From Anaerovorax odorimutans (GTDB taxonomy: Bacteria > Bacillota > Clostridia > Peptostreptococcales > JAAYPU01): a DNA stretch of 59,074 bases. The position numbers and the translations under genes are program-made. The notes under the pieces are model-generated. The model saw nothing but the letters and a program-made list of their open reading frames with translations. It had not been told where the DNA came from and searched no databases. The DNA is taken from positions 1 to 59,074 of the forward strand of contig JAENZQ010000023.1 in the NCBI GenBank assembly GCA_016841185.1. The letters are read 5' to 3'. Below, in pieces: positions 15,425 to 24,308 of the stretch; the first letter of the stretch is position 1, and each line of letters opens with the position of its first letter.

Positions 15425-15850
15425 ATGGAAAGAGATAAATTATTAGGGTATATTTTTGATTTTATGCCGATTCTTCATAAAAAATTATTTAAAGGGGTTC
15501 ATGGAATGTCTGTTTCGAGACAGCAAATCAAATTGCTGTTTTTGATTAAAAAAAACAATGGAAAACCTATGAAATTTTATGTTGAAAAATTAATGATTTC
15601 AAAACCTAACCTTACTAAAGTAGTAAATAAATTAATCAGGGAAGGCTATATCATAAGAGAGCATGATGCCTCTGACAGAAGAAATATAAACTTATACATA
15701 ACTAAAGAAGGTGAAGGGCTGTTAGCGTTTCACATGAAGGAAATGAAAAGGAATATGCTGAATAGGCTTGAAGTCTTAGAAGACGAGGATGTACTGAGAC
15801 TGAATCGTTGTTTCGAAGAAATGGTATCTATACTCAGCAAATTGGATTAA
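15425..15850 (+). CDS. MarR-family transcriptional regulator
   Basis: This is a winged-helix repressor of 141 aa. Recognition helix and wing are readable: KFYVEKLMISKPNLTKVVNKLIREGYIIREHDASDRRNI at about 52-90, with the DRR wing typical of MarR. The dimerisation helices are at both ends. It heads a tight operon (22 bases to the first ABC gene) and most likely represses it through the palindrome over the promoter, with release by a transported compound; the ligand is unknown. AGGAGG precedes the ATG. Confidence 0.92.
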   Translation: MERDKLLGYIFDFMPILHKKLFKGVHGMSVSRQQIKLLFLIKKNNGKPMKFYVEKLMISKPNLTKVVNKLIREGYIIREHDASDRRNINLYITKEGEGLLAFHMKEMKRNMLNRLEVLEDEDVLRLNRCFEEMVSILSKLD

Positions 15851-15872
15851 TCTTTGAAATGGAGTTAATCAT

Positions 15873-17597
15873 ATGGCAAGAATTATAAAAGAATTAAAAA
15901 CCTTTACGATTCCAATAATTGCTGTGATTGTATTAGTATTCATACAATCCTTATCAGAGCTTGCTTTGCCTACCATGATGTCTGACATTGTGGATACAGG
16001 TATCGTAAAGGGAGATGTACCTTATATTCTGAAAATTGGTTTATGGATGATCCTTGTAGCCGCAATTGGGACACTGTCGGCAATTTTGGCAAGTTTTGTA
16101 TCTTCCAAAGTCAGCTCCGGATTTGGGAAGCAGCTTAGGTATGGAATATTTTTCAGGGTAGAGGGCTTTTCGTTGTCAGAGTTTGATCAGATTGGGACGG
16201 CTTCTTTGGTTACCAGAACCACAAATGATATCACCCAGATACAAAATTTTACCGTGACTGCTCTTAGAATGTTGATCAGAGCGCCTGTCATGGCAATAGG
16301 AGGCATTATTATGGCCGTATCAAAAGATGCAAAGCTCTCACTGCTTTTGATCGGTGTTGTGGCTCTATTATCCGTTCTAATCTTTTTTGTTTCCAGAAAA
16401 ACCATGCCGCTTTTTAAATCTTTGCAGAAAAAAGTAGACAGAATCAATTTGGTTCTAAGAGATTATTTGACAGGTATTCGAGTGGTGCGTGCCTTCAATA
16501 GAACAAAAAGAGAAAAGGAAAGATTTCATGAAGCCAATCTTGATCTCACCGGGACAGCAATAAAAGTAAATAAAATAATGGCCTTATTGATGCCTTTGAT
16601 GATGCTGCTTTTTAATTTTACCAGTATTCTTATTTTCTGGTTCGGATCTGTCCGTGTGGATAACGGTGCTATGCAGGTGGGAGACCTGATGGCCTATATT
16701 CAATATGCCATGCAAATTATGTTTTCATTGGTAATGATGACCATGATGTTTATCATGGTTCCCAGAGCTTCTGTTTCAGCTGCCAGAATAAGTGAGGTTA
16801 TGGACATGAAAACATCAATATCAGACCCACAATTATCGAAAAAGGTTGATGCAAGAGGGTTTATAGAATTTAAGAATGTATCCTTCTGTTTTGAAGGTGC
16901 AGCGGAGCCGGTTATAAAGAATGTTTCTTTCAGTAGTTGGCCGGGAAAAGTAACGGCAGTCATTGGAAGTACCGGATCAGGCAAGACTACTCTTATGAAT
17001 CTGATTATGCGCTTTTATGATGTTACAGAAGGCAAAATACTGGTTGACGGTGTAGATGTAAAAGAAATAAATCAAAAAGTGCTGAGGGAGAAAATAGGGT
17101 TTGTACCACAAAATGCAGTGCTTTTTACAGGGACCATTGCGGATAATATACGGTTTGGAAATGAGAGCATTACGGGTGATATGTTGAAAAAAGCAGCCGA
17201 AGTTGCTCAGGCAAATGAATTTATTGATCATATGAAAGATGGTTATGATTCTGAGATATCACAAGGAGGAACCAATGTATCCGGAGGGCAGAAACAGAGG
17301 CTTTCAATTGCCAGAGCTTTGGCCAAGAAGCCGGAGATTTATATTTTTGACGACTGCTTCTCTGCCTTGGATTTTAAAACCGAGGCAAAACTACGCAACG
17401 CCCTTAAGGAATATACCCGGCAGGATTCGCTTATCATTGTGGCGCAGCGAGTGAATACGGTAATGGATGCGGACCAGATCATTGTATTGGAAAACGGTGC
17501 TGTTGCCGGAATAGGAAATCATAAAGCATTAATGAAAAACTGTGAGGTATATCGGGAAATCGTATCATCACAGCTTTCAGAGGAGGAGATTGCATGA
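15873..17597 (+). CDS. ABC exporter half-transporter, degenerate-NBD subunit
   Basis: This is a type IV ABC exporter half: six-helix membrane domain (about 1-310) then NBD. Walker A GSTGSGKTT is at about 365-373 and the signature VSGGQKQR is canonical. The residue after the Walker B Asp is Asp rather than Glu (IFDDCFSALD), and the H-loop His is replaced by Gln (VAQRVNT). It therefore cannot form a normal hydrolytic site with its own Walker motifs, but donates a good signature to the partner. It overlaps the next gene by four bases (ATGA). It resembles the heterodimeric multidrug exporters of the BmrC/YfiB type. Substrate unknown. Confidence 0.93.
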   Translation: MARIIKELKTFTIPIIAVIVLVFIQSLSELALPTMMSDIVDTGIVKGDVPYILKIGLWMILVAAIGTLSAILASFVSSKVSSGFGKQLRYGIFFRVEGFSLSEFDQIGTASLVTRTTNDITQIQNFTVTALRMLIRAPVMAIGGIIMAVSKDAKLSLLLIGVVALLSVLIFFVSRKTMPLFKSLQKKVDRINLVLRDYLTGIRVVRAFNRTKREKERFHEANLDLTGTAIKVNKIMALLMPLMMLLFNFTSILIFWFGSVRVDNGAMQVGDLMAYIQYAMQIMFSLVMMTMMFIMVPRASVSAARISEVMDMKTSISDPQLSKKVDARGFIEFKNVSFCFEGAAEPVIKNVSFSSWPGKVTAVIGSTGSGKTTLMNLIMRFYDVTEGKILVDGVDVKEINQKVLREKIGFVPQNAVLFTGTIADNIRFGNESITGDMLKKAAEVAQANEFIDHMKDGYDSEISQGGTNVSGGQKQRLSIARALAKKPEIYIFDDCFSALDFKTEAKLRNALKEYTRQDSLIIVAQRVNTVMDADQIIVLENGAVAGIGNHKALMKNCEVYREIVSSQLSEEEIA

Positions 17598-19468
17598 GTG
17601 AGCGTGACAACAATATGAACAGAAACTCCTTGAGAGATAGAGGACCCGGAAGAGGCCCTCATGGGATAAGTATGCCGGTTGAAAAAGCAAAGAATTTCAA
17701 AGGAACACTGAAAAGGCTTATTAAATATCTCATGCCTATGAGAATGAGGCTTATAATAGTAGGAGGGCTTGCTATGTTCAGTACAGTATTCAATATTCTA
17801 AGCCCGAAAGTGATGGGAAAGGCTACTACAAAATTGTTTGAGGGCCTTATGATGAAGCTGCAAGGGATACCGGATGCAGCAATTGATTTTGATTATATTG
17901 CAGGAATTTTAATGATTTTGACAGTGTTATACATCGTCAGTGCCCTGTTTAGTTATGGGACCCAATATATTATGGCGGGCGTCGCCCAGAAAACTGTTTT
18001 TGATATGCGAAAGGATATCAGTGAAAAATTGCACCGGCTGCCTTTGAAGTATTTTGATTCGAGAACTCATGGAGAAATTTTGAGCCGTGTAACCAATGAT
18101 ATCGATAATATCAGCAACACGCTTCAGCAAAGTATTACGCAGCTTATTACTTCTATAGTTACTTTGTCGGGTATCATCATTATGATGCTTACCATCAGTC
18201 CGGTTATGACACTGATCACGCTTATAACACTGCCGTTAAGTATTTTCATAACCAAAGGAATCGCAAAGAAGTCCCAAAAATATTTTAAAATGCAGCAGAA
18301 GATGATCGGAGAGCTTAACGGGCATGTTGAAGAAATGTATACCGGACATAAAGTGGTAAAAGCCTTCGGATACGAAGAAAAATCGCTCGCTGCTTTTCAA
18401 AGATTAAATGACAAGCTTTACAATGCAGGTTGGAAAGCTCAGTTTGTATCCGGTATTATCATGCCATTGATGACCTTTGTCAGCAATATAGGATATGTAT
18501 TTGTAAGTGTAGTAGGTGGGATATTTGTTACAAGGCGTGTTATAGAAATAGGCGACATTCAGGCTTTTATACAGTATTCCAGACAATTCAGCCATCCAAT
18601 AGTCCAAACCGCCAATATTGTAAATATCATTCAATCGACAGTTGCATCTGCTGAGCGCGTGTTTGAGGTGCTGGATGAAGAAGAAGAAGAAGTAAAAGGC
18701 AATGAAATACCCGTCCAGTTAGAAAAAATTCGTGGAGAAGTTCATTTTAAACATGTGGATTTCGGCTATAAAAAGGATGTAAAGCTCATTGAAGATATGA
18801 GCTTTACGGCAAAGAGCGGTCAAACCGTTGCGATTGTTGGACCTACAGGTGCGGGGAAAACAACACTTGTAAATCTTCTTCTGCGGTTTTATGAAATCGA
18901 CGATGGGAGAATAACGGTGGATGGGATAGATATACGCGATTTGACACGGGAGGGCTTAAGAAGCCTGTTCGGGATGGTCCTTCAGGATGCATGGCTTTTC
19001 AAAGGCTCAATATGGGATAATATTGCTTACGGTAAAACAGATGCAACGGATAAAGAAATCCTAAAGGCTGCTGAGATGGCCCATGTGGATCATTTTGTAC
19101 GGATGCTGCCGGAGGGCTATCAGACAGAATTGAATGAAGAAGCGAATAATATTTCTCAAGGACAAAAACAGCTTATTACCATTGCACGTGCAATTCTGGC
19201 CGACCCCTTCATTTTGATACTGGATGAAGCAACAAGCAATGTGGATACCAGGACAGAGATATATATACAGAAAGCCATGTCGGAATTGATGAAAGGCAGA
19301 ACCAATTTTGTCATTGCCCACAGACTTTCAACTATCCGAAAGGCAGATATTATCCTTGTCATGAATGAGGGTAAAATTATTGAAAAGGGAAACCACGAAG
19401 TATTAATGGAAAAAGGCGGGTTTTATTCCGATCTATACAACAGCCAGTTTTTGGGAAAACCGGCTTAG
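17594..19468 (+). CDS. ABC exporter half-transporter, catalytic-site subunit
   Basis: This is the partner of the preceding gene, 624 aa. The N-terminus is a soluble Arg/Gly-rich extension (about 1-40), then six membrane helices, then an NBD with Walker A GPTGAGKTT (about 416), Walker B LILDEATSNVD with the catalytic Glu, and the H-loop His (IAHRLST). Its own signature is degenerate: ISQGQ instead of LSGGQ. The two proteins thus complement each other into one active and one degenerate ATP site, as in BmrCD and TM287/288. GTG/ATG spacing and the four-base overlap imply coupled translation. The MarR gene upstream suggests inducible export. Confidence 0.93.
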   Translation: MSERDNNMNRNSLRDRGPGRGPHGISMPVEKAKNFKGTLKRLIKYLMPMRMRLIIVGGLAMFSTVFNILSPKVMGKATTKLFEGLMMKLQGIPDAAIDFDYIAGILMILTVLYIVSALFSYGTQYIMAGVAQKTVFDMRKDISEKLHRLPLKYFDSRTHGEILSRVTNDIDNISNTLQQSITQLITSIVTLSGIIIMMLTISPVMTLITLITLPLSIFITKGIAKKSQKYFKMQQKMIGELNGHVEEMYTGHKVVKAFGYEEKSLAAFQRLNDKLYNAGWKAQFVSGIIMPLMTFVSNIGYVFVSVVGGIFVTRRVIEIGDIQAFIQYSRQFSHPIVQTANIVNIIQSTVASAERVFEVLDEEEEEVKGNEIPVQLEKIRGEVHFKHVDFGYKKDVKLIEDMSFTAKSGQTVAIVGPTGAGKTTLVNLLLRFYEIDDGRITVDGIDIRDLTREGLRSLFGMVLQDAWLFKGSIWDNIAYGKTDATDKEILKAAEMAHVDHFVRMLPEGYQTELNEEANNISQGQKQLITIARAILADPFILILDEATSNVDTRTEIYIQKAMSELMKGRTNFVIAHRLSTIRKADIILVMNEGKIIEKGNHEVLMEKGGFYSDLYNSQFLGKPA

Positions 19469-19497
19469 GTATATATTTATATACTTATACTTAAACT

Positions 19498-19602
19498 CAA
19501 CTTTCCCACTTGAATAATATGGCTAAATGTGTATATTTCATGGGAGACATTTAACCAATTTGAATTTCAATAATGTAATTACTTGTTATTATGGGAAAGT
19601 TG
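19498..19602. mobile_element. 105-bp MITE-like element with terminal inverted repeats
   Basis: The element begins CAACTTTCCCA and ends TGGGAAAGTTG, exact inverted repeats. An inner pair TAAATGT / ACATTTA forms a second stem. The 10-mer TACTTAAACT occurs on both sides (19488-19497 and 19605-19614), as a target duplication would. It has no coding potential. Its left 57 bases recur at 20321-20377 with three mismatches. Confidence 0.7.
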
Positions 19603-19676
19603 AATACTTAAACTTATATGCATAAGGGTAAAGAGAGGACGGGCAAAAATGAACAATAAATAAGGAGGATGCGGTT

Positions 19677-20249
19677 ATGAAGGATATGAAGTATGAAGAT
19701 ATAAAATTTAATAAAGTGGAAGTAAAAGATTTGAACCAAAAGAACAAAGAATTTATTAATTGCCGGTTTTATAACAGTGATTTTTCAGAGGTGGATTTCT
19801 CGGCTTCTTTTTTTGAAGATAGTTGTTTTTCGGCATGTAATGTTTCATTAGTAAAGTTTGTTGATTCCAAACTTAGAAACGTTCAGTTTCAGAACTGTAA
19901 GATAGTTGGAATTGATTTTTCCAAATGTGATTCTTTCATTATAGATGTAGGTTTTGAAGATTGCCTGCTGAGAAGCTGTAATTTTACTGACTTCAAATTA
20001 AACAAAGGATTATTCAGGAATTGTGAAATCATAGGGTGTGATTTTTGGGGAGCTAAGCTTATTGAAAGCGATTTCAGTTATTCGAATTTAAAGGATACTA
20101 TTTTTGAGAAGTGTGATTTATCCAAGGCAAATTTTTCTTTTGCAAAAGAATACCGCATAAGTCCATCCAATAACAAGCTTAAAAAAGCCATATTCACCTT
20201 GCCCGATGCCATAACACTTTTGAGAGATTTTGATATTGTGGTTAAATGA
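19677..20249 (+). CDS. Pentapeptide-repeat protein
   Basis: This 190-residue protein is built of A(D/N)LXX-type five-residue steps with Phe or Leu at the centre: FINCRFYNSDFSEVDFSASFF, CNFTDFKLNKGLFRNCEIIGCDFWGAKL, ESDFSYSNLKDTIFEKCDLSKANF. These stack into a right-handed quadrilateral beta helix. Some relatives (Qnr, McbG, MfpA) mimic DNA and protect gyrase, but many have no known role, so function here is open. TAAGGAGG stands before the ATG. The gene lies between a complete and a half copy of the same small repeat element, so it may have moved with it. Confidence 0.88.
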   Translation: MKDMKYEDIKFNKVEVKDLNQKNKEFINCRFYNSDFSEVDFSASFFEDSCFSACNVSLVKFVDSKLRNVQFQNCKIVGIDFSKCDSFIIDVGFEDCLLRSCNFTDFKLNKGLFRNCEIIGCDFWGAKLIESDFSYSNLKDTIFEKCDLSKANFSFAKEYRISPSNNKLKKAIFTLPDAITLLRDFDIVVK

Positions 20250-20320
20250 AGAGAAGAGCGTAAAAAAAAGAATTTTGCATCGCAAAATCCTTCTAAATTA
20301 TTCATTGTTCATTATTAAAT

Positions 20321-20377
20321 CAACTTTCCCACTTGAATAATATAGTTAAATGTTTATATTTCATGGGAGACATTTAA
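20321..20377. mobile_element. Half copy of the 19498 element
   Basis: This shares 54 of 57 bases with 19498-19554, including the CAACTTTCCC terminus, in direct orientation. The right half and right inverted repeat are missing. Confidence 0.7.
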
Positions 20378-20414
20378 TATATTGATTCTTAATTTGATTG
20401 CCCTGTCTCCTCAT

Positions 20415-21506
20415 TTAAACATTAAACCTGAAATGAACAACATCTCCGTCTTTCATTTCGTAGTCTTTCCCTTCAAGACGGATCATTCCCTGTTCTTTGG
20501 CCGCCTGCAGGCTTTGACATCTGATCAGGTCATCATAATGTATGACTTCCGCACGGATAAAACCACGTTCAATGTCCGAATGGATTTTTCCGGCGGCTTT
20601 AACAGCCCTGGTGCCTTTCTTGATGGTCCACGCTCTGACTTCAGGTTTGCCGGCGGTGAGAAAACTAATGAGTCCTAAAAGGCGGTAACTGGCTTTGATT
20701 AACTTGTTCAATCCCGATTCGGAAAGACCTAATTCCTGAAGGAATTGTTTTTTTTCTTCATCTTCCAGTTCTGCAATTTCTGATTCAATTTTTGCACATA
20801 TGGTGACAACTTCAGCTTTTTCTTTTTGAGCAATGTTTTTAACAGTTTTAACATATGAATTATCTGTCGTATCCATTAAATCGTCTTCCGCAACATTTGA
20901 GAGATAAATAATTGGCTTATAAGAGAGAAGGTTTATTTCTTTCAGCATTTTTTCTTCAGAATCATTTGTATCCACCGACCTTGCAGATTGTCCATTTTCC
21001 AAGTTACTTTGTAGTTTCATGAGGAAATCAAGTTCATTTTGTAGGGTTTTATCTCCTTTTAATAATTTCTTTGTTTTATCAATTCTTCTTTCGAGGATTT
21101 CCAGATCAGAAATTATCAATTCCGTATTAATTGTCTCAATGTCCCGTTCAGGGTTTATGGAGCCATCAACATGTGTAATGTTTTCATCATTGAAACACCT
21201 GACCACATGGACGATAGCAGAAACCTCCCGTATATGGGATAAGAATTTATTTCCCAGGCCTTCTCCTTTGCTTGCGCCCTTTACTAAGCCTGCAATATCA
21301 TAAAATTCAATGGATGTAGGAACAATCTTATCTGAATGATATATTTTATCAAGTTCCAGGAGTCTTTCATCTGGAACTGCAACAGTTCCTACATTAGGTT
21401 CAATTGTACAAAATGGGTAATTTGCAGATTCTGCACCGGCTTTGGTAATGGCATTGAACAGTGTGCTTTTACCGACGTTGGGAAGACCTACTATACCAAG
21501 CTTCAT
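20415..21506 (-). CDS. ychF: Redox-regulated ATPase/GTPase YchF (OLA1 family)
   Basis: This is a universally conserved ribosome-associated TRAFAC NTPase. G1 GLPNVGKST is at about 7-15 and NYPFCTIEPNVGTVAVPD follows. DIAGLVKGASKGEGLGNKFL is G3. The C-terminal TGS-like domain ends in KDYEMKDGDVVHFRFNV, the typical YchF terminus. Start choice: an ATG at 21515 touches the AAAGG ribosome site, while the ATG at 21506 lies nine bases on, giving the usual MKLGIVGLPNVGK start and 363 aa. It is monocistronic and divergent from lgt. Confidence 0.96.
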   Translation of the reverse strand: MKLGIVGLPNVGKSTLFNAITKAGAESANYPFCTIEPNVGTVAVPDERLLELDKIYHSDKIVPTSIEFYDIAGLVKGASKGEGLGNKFLSHIREVSAIVHVVRCFNDENITHVDGSINPERDIETINTELIISDLEILERRIDKTKKLLKGDKTLQNELDFLMKLQSNLENGQSARSVDTNDSEEKMLKEINLLSYKPIIYLSNVAEDDLMDTTDNSYVKTVKNIAQKEKAEVVTICAKIESEIAELEDEEKKQFLQELGLSESGLNKLIKASYRLLGLISFLTAGKPEVRAWTIKKGTRAVKAAGKIHSDIERGFIRAEVIHYDDLIRCQSLQAAKEQGMIRLEGKDYEMKDGDVVHFRFNV

Positions 21507-21596
21507 ATAAAACATCCTTTCAAATAAGTATGAAAATTAACACATTAATTATATATTAACCTGTTTCATTGTCAATAATAACAGAGAAAGGAACAT

Positions 21597-21625
21597 TTGA
21601 TTATAGGCTGCTATTCTTATATAAT
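21597..21625 (+). promoter_or_regulatory. Sigma-A promoter of lgt
   Basis: TTGATT and TATAAT are separated by exactly 17 bases, 40 bases upstream of the lgt start. Confidence 0.75.
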
Positions 21626-21664
21626 TATTGTATAATTAATTATAGAAAAGGACGGTGATAATTA

Positions 21665-22408
21665 TTGGACCCGGTTGCATTTACCATTTTTGGAATATCG
21701 ATTCGATGGTATGGAATCCTGATTTCTCTCGGGATGATTTTGGCTACATATATTACGATGAGAAGATCAAATAATTTCGGGATACACCCTGATCGAATTT
21801 TAGATTTTATTCTGCTGGTTATACCCGCTGGAGTTATCGGTGCAAGATTATATTATGTATTATTTAATTGGGATTATTACAGAGGAGACTTTTTTAAGAT
21901 TATTAATATTAGAGCCGGAGGTCTTGCAATACATGGAGGTTTGATTGCAGGTATACTAATGGCTATTTTATTATGCGTTATTTGGAATCTGAGAATTTTG
22001 ACCGTAATTGATTTAGGAATGCCCGGGGTAGCTTTGGCTCAGGCAATTGGAAGATGGGGAAATTTTTTTAATAAGGAAGCTTATGGAGCACCAACTGAAT
22101 TGCCTTGGGCAATTACCATCGACGGACAGAATGTCCATCCTACTTTTTTGTATGAGTCACTATGGAATTTTGGCTTGTTCCTGTTTCTGATCTGGTTCGA
22201 AAAGAGAAAAAAATATGAAGGTCAAATACTTTTATTGTATGGTATGCTGTATTCCTTAGCCCGATTTTTTATCGAAGGTCTGCGGATAGACAGCCTGATG
22301 CTTGGAGAATTCAGAGTAGCACAGTTATTAAGCGCTGCTGCCTTTGCCTTATGTTTTCTCATACTTGTTATAAACAGGAGGCGGTATAAAAATAATATTT
22401 TCAGATAA
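21665..22408 (+). CDS. lgt: Phosphatidylglycerol:prolipoprotein diacylglyceryl transferase
   Basis: This membrane enzyme moves diacylglyceryl from phosphatidylglycerol to the lipobox Cys of prolipoproteins. About seven helices are visible. The Lgt signature GRWGNFFNKEAYG and the HGGLIAG segment carry the catalytic Arg and His. The C-terminal helix ends in basic residues. A TTG start (AAAGGACGGTG upstream) gives 247 aa, at the short end of the family. It has its own promoter, and a palindromic terminator at 22426 separates it from the division cluster. Confidence 0.95.
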   Translation: MDPVAFTIFGISIRWYGILISLGMILATYITMRRSNNFGIHPDRILDFILLVIPAGVIGARLYYVLFNWDYYRGDFFKIINIRAGGLAIHGGLIAGILMAILLCVIWNLRILTVIDLGMPGVALAQAIGRWGNFFNKEAYGAPTELPWAITIDGQNVHPTFLYESLWNFGLFLFLIWFEKRKKYEGQILLLYGMLYSLARFFIEGLRIDSLMLGEFRVAQLLSAAAFALCFLILVINRRRYKNNIFR

Positions 22409-22425
22409 AGTTAAGATATAAGGTA

Positions 22426-22641
22426 AAATGATTGCCCGCGGGCAATCATTTCAGATTGTAGACAATTTAATACTGTTGTATAAATATTCTTTTCCGTTAT
22501 CTATTCGGATAAAATTTGGCGACATATCTATCATCTCAATTTTTTAACAAATAGCTAAAGTCACTCATATTTATACAATAGTATTCAATTCATAAGTTAC
22601 TTTGTCTTCAGCCTGAGATGATTGCCCGCGGGCAATCATTT
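22426..22641. repeat. ~215-bp inverted repeat capped by GC-rich palindromes
   Basis: Both ends are the perfect palindrome ATGATTGCCCGCGGGCAATCAT (22428-22449 and 22618-22639). The arms then continue as inverted partners: CAGATTGTAGACAA against CTTTGTCTTCAGCCTG, and AATACTGTTGTATAAATAT (about 22469-22487) against ATATTTATACAATAGTATT (from 22567). The left palindrome can serve as the lgt terminator. No coding potential lies inside. The structure suggests a non-autonomous repeat; origin is inference. Confidence 0.7.
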
Positions 22642-22800
22642 TTGATTCTAAACCCTCTGCCCCTCTGACTCGCTGACCTTCTGACCCTCTAACCTTTTTT
22701 TCTTTTACATTACTGCTGTATTTTGTGTACTCATTGGGAACAATAACAATATATTGTTTTCGGTATATTAAAAAACCAAGTTCTTCACCGAATTATTAGA
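22642..22800. other. Non-coding spacer with pyrimidine-rich tract
   Basis: A CTCTGCCCCTCTGACTCGCTGACCTTCTGACC tract of short CTGAC-like steps (about 22655-22691) is followed by a T-run and AT-rich sequence. I see no convincing promoter by eye, though the promoter of the division cluster must lie between here and the MraZ boxes. Confidence 0.4.
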
Positions 22801-22804
22801 AAAT

Positions 22805-22872
22805 GTGGAGAGAATGATATGTATTTTGGTGTTTTGTGGTTGCAGAGTGGAGGAAAGTGGTGTATAGTGGAG
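22805..22872 (+). promoter_or_regulatory. MraZ operator of the division cluster
   Basis: GTGGAG or GTGGTG boxes begin at 22847, 22857 and 22867, exactly 10 bases apart, with further GTGG copies at 22836 and 22805. Phased TGGNG direct repeats upstream of mraZ are the known MraZ binding site. They imply autoregulation of the whole operon by the MraZ ring. Confidence 0.8.
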
Positions 22873-22900
22873 ATAGTTAACTTTAGTGTGGTGAAATACT

Positions 22901-23332
22901 ATGTTCATAGGTGAATACCAACATTCAATCGATTCAAAAGGAAGGATTATTATTCCTTCAAAATTCAGAGAGGCTTTGGGATATAAGTTTATTCTTACCA
23001 AAGGGTTGGATAATTGCCTCTTTATATATCCTATGGACGAATGGGACAACCTTGAAAAGAAGCTGAAACAATTACCACTTGCAAGTAAAGATGCAAGAGC
23101 TTTTGTAAGACATTTCTTTTCAGGTGCGGTGGAATGTGAAGTGGACAAGCAAGGCAGAATCACCATTCCACAGAACCTCAGAGACCATGCAAAAGTAGAT
23201 AAGGAAGTCATCACGATAGGTGTATCTTCAAGAGTTGAAATATGGGATAAAGAAGAATGGGCAAAATATAATGAAGACTCGGATTTAAGCTATGACCATA
23301 TTGCAGAGAAAATGGCGGAACTTGGTATATAG
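22901..23332 (+). CDS. mraZ: Transcriptional regulator MraZ
   Basis: This DNA-binding protein of 143 aa has two AbrB-like swapped-hairpin domains, seen as [16 protein letters not shown] (about 9-24) and [18 protein letters not shown] (about 85-102). It assembles into rings that bind phased direct repeats, which are visible just upstream, and tunes dcw cluster expression. It is first in the cluster, with 11 bases to rsmH. Length and both motifs are standard. Confidence 0.97.
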   Translation: MFIGEYQHSIDSKGRIIIPSKFREALGYKFILTKGLDNCLFIYPMDEWDNLEKKLKQLPLASKDARAFVRHFFSGAVECEVDKQGRITIPQNLRDHAKVDKEVITIGVSSRVEIWDKEEWAKYNEDSDLSYDHIAEKMAELGI

Positions 23333-23343
23333 GTGATGATTTT

Positions 23344-24279
23344 ATGGAATTTCAGCATGCCCCTGTCATGTATCAGGAAGTACTGGAAAATCTGGAAATA
23401 AAGAAAGAAGGCATTTATGTAGACGGGACTCTTGGAGGGGCCGGACACGCGTCGGGCATCTGCATGAATCTAAACGAAAAGGGGATTCTTGTAGGAATAG
23501 ACCGTGACACAGATGCCATCCATGCATCTCAGGAAAGACTTAAAGATTACATATGCAAAAAAATATATGTTCATGATAATTATGTCAATATAAAAGAAAT
23601 AATCAGAAATCATGAGTTAAATAAAATAGACGGAGCCGTATTGGATTTGGGTGTATCCTCCTTTCAGCTGGATAATGAGGAGAGGGGGTTCTCGTATATG
23701 AAGGAAGCCTCTTTAGATATGAGGATGAATAAGACGGATACGGTTACAGCACAAGATATTATCAATACGTATTCTGAAGATGAGTTAAAAAAAATTATTA
23801 AAGAGTACGGTGAGGAGAAATGGGCTTCCCGGATTGCAAATTTTATTATTAAAGAGAGAAAAAAAAATACAATTAGAACAACAAGCCGTTTAGTGGAAAT
23901 CATTAAAGCTGCAATCCCTGCCTCTGCAAGAAGGAAAGGTCCCCACCCGGCAAAAAGAACTTTCCAGGCATTAAGAATAGAGGTGAACAACGAATTAGGC
24001 CTTTTACAAGAAGCGGTTTACGATTTTATAGATGTACTGAATACCGGTGGACGGCTATGTATCATAACTTTTCATTCTCTTGAAGACCGGATTGTTAAAA
24101 ATTGTTTTAATGAAGCAGCAAAAAAATGTACGTGTCCGCCTACTGTACCAATTTGTATATGTGAGGGGAAAGCCAAAGTAAAGAAAGTTTCAAGTAAACC
24201 AATATACCCGTCTGAAAGTGAATTAGAAAGGAATCCTCGTTCAAGAAGTGCAAAACTGAGAATTGTTGAAAAAGTATAA
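23344..24279 (+). CDS. rsmH: 16S rRNA (cytosine(1402)-N(4))-methyltransferase
   Basis: This SAM-dependent enzyme methylates N4 of C1402 in the decoding centre of 16S rRNA. The SAM site is [14 protein letters not shown] (about 27-40), and [21 protein letters not shown] and [15 protein letters not shown] are signature blocks. The C-terminal Cys cluster [15 protein letters not shown] is usual for the family. At 311 aa it is complete. It is the second gene of the dcw cluster in nearly all bacteria, as here. Confidence 0.97.
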   Translation: MEFQHAPVMYQEVLENLEIKKEGIYVDGTLGGAGHASGICMNLNEKGILVGIDRDTDAIHASQERLKDYICKKIYVHDNYVNIKEIIRNHELNKIDGAVLDLGVSSFQLDNEERGFSYMKEASLDMRMNKTDTVTAQDIINTYSEDELKKIIKEYGEEKWASRIANFIIKERKKNTIRTTSRLVEIIKAAIPASARRKGPHPAKRTFQALRIEVNNELGLLQEAVYDFIDVLNTGGRLCIITFHSLEDRIVKNCFNEAAKKCTCPPTVPICICEGKAKVKKVSSKPIYPSESELERNPRSRSAKLRIVEKV

Positions 24280-24308
24280 GTTCTATTACAGCGAAGGAGA
24301 GAATAAAG

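Noticed and set aside
19677-20249. Pentapeptide-repeat protein as a fluoroquinolone-resistance (Qnr) gene
   Set aside because: The repeat fold alone does not show gyrase protection, and no Qnr-specific loop residues were recognised.
20382-20678. A 98-codon plus-strand frame opposite the 3' end of ychF
   Set aside because: It is an antisense shadow of a strongly conserved gene with no ribosome site.
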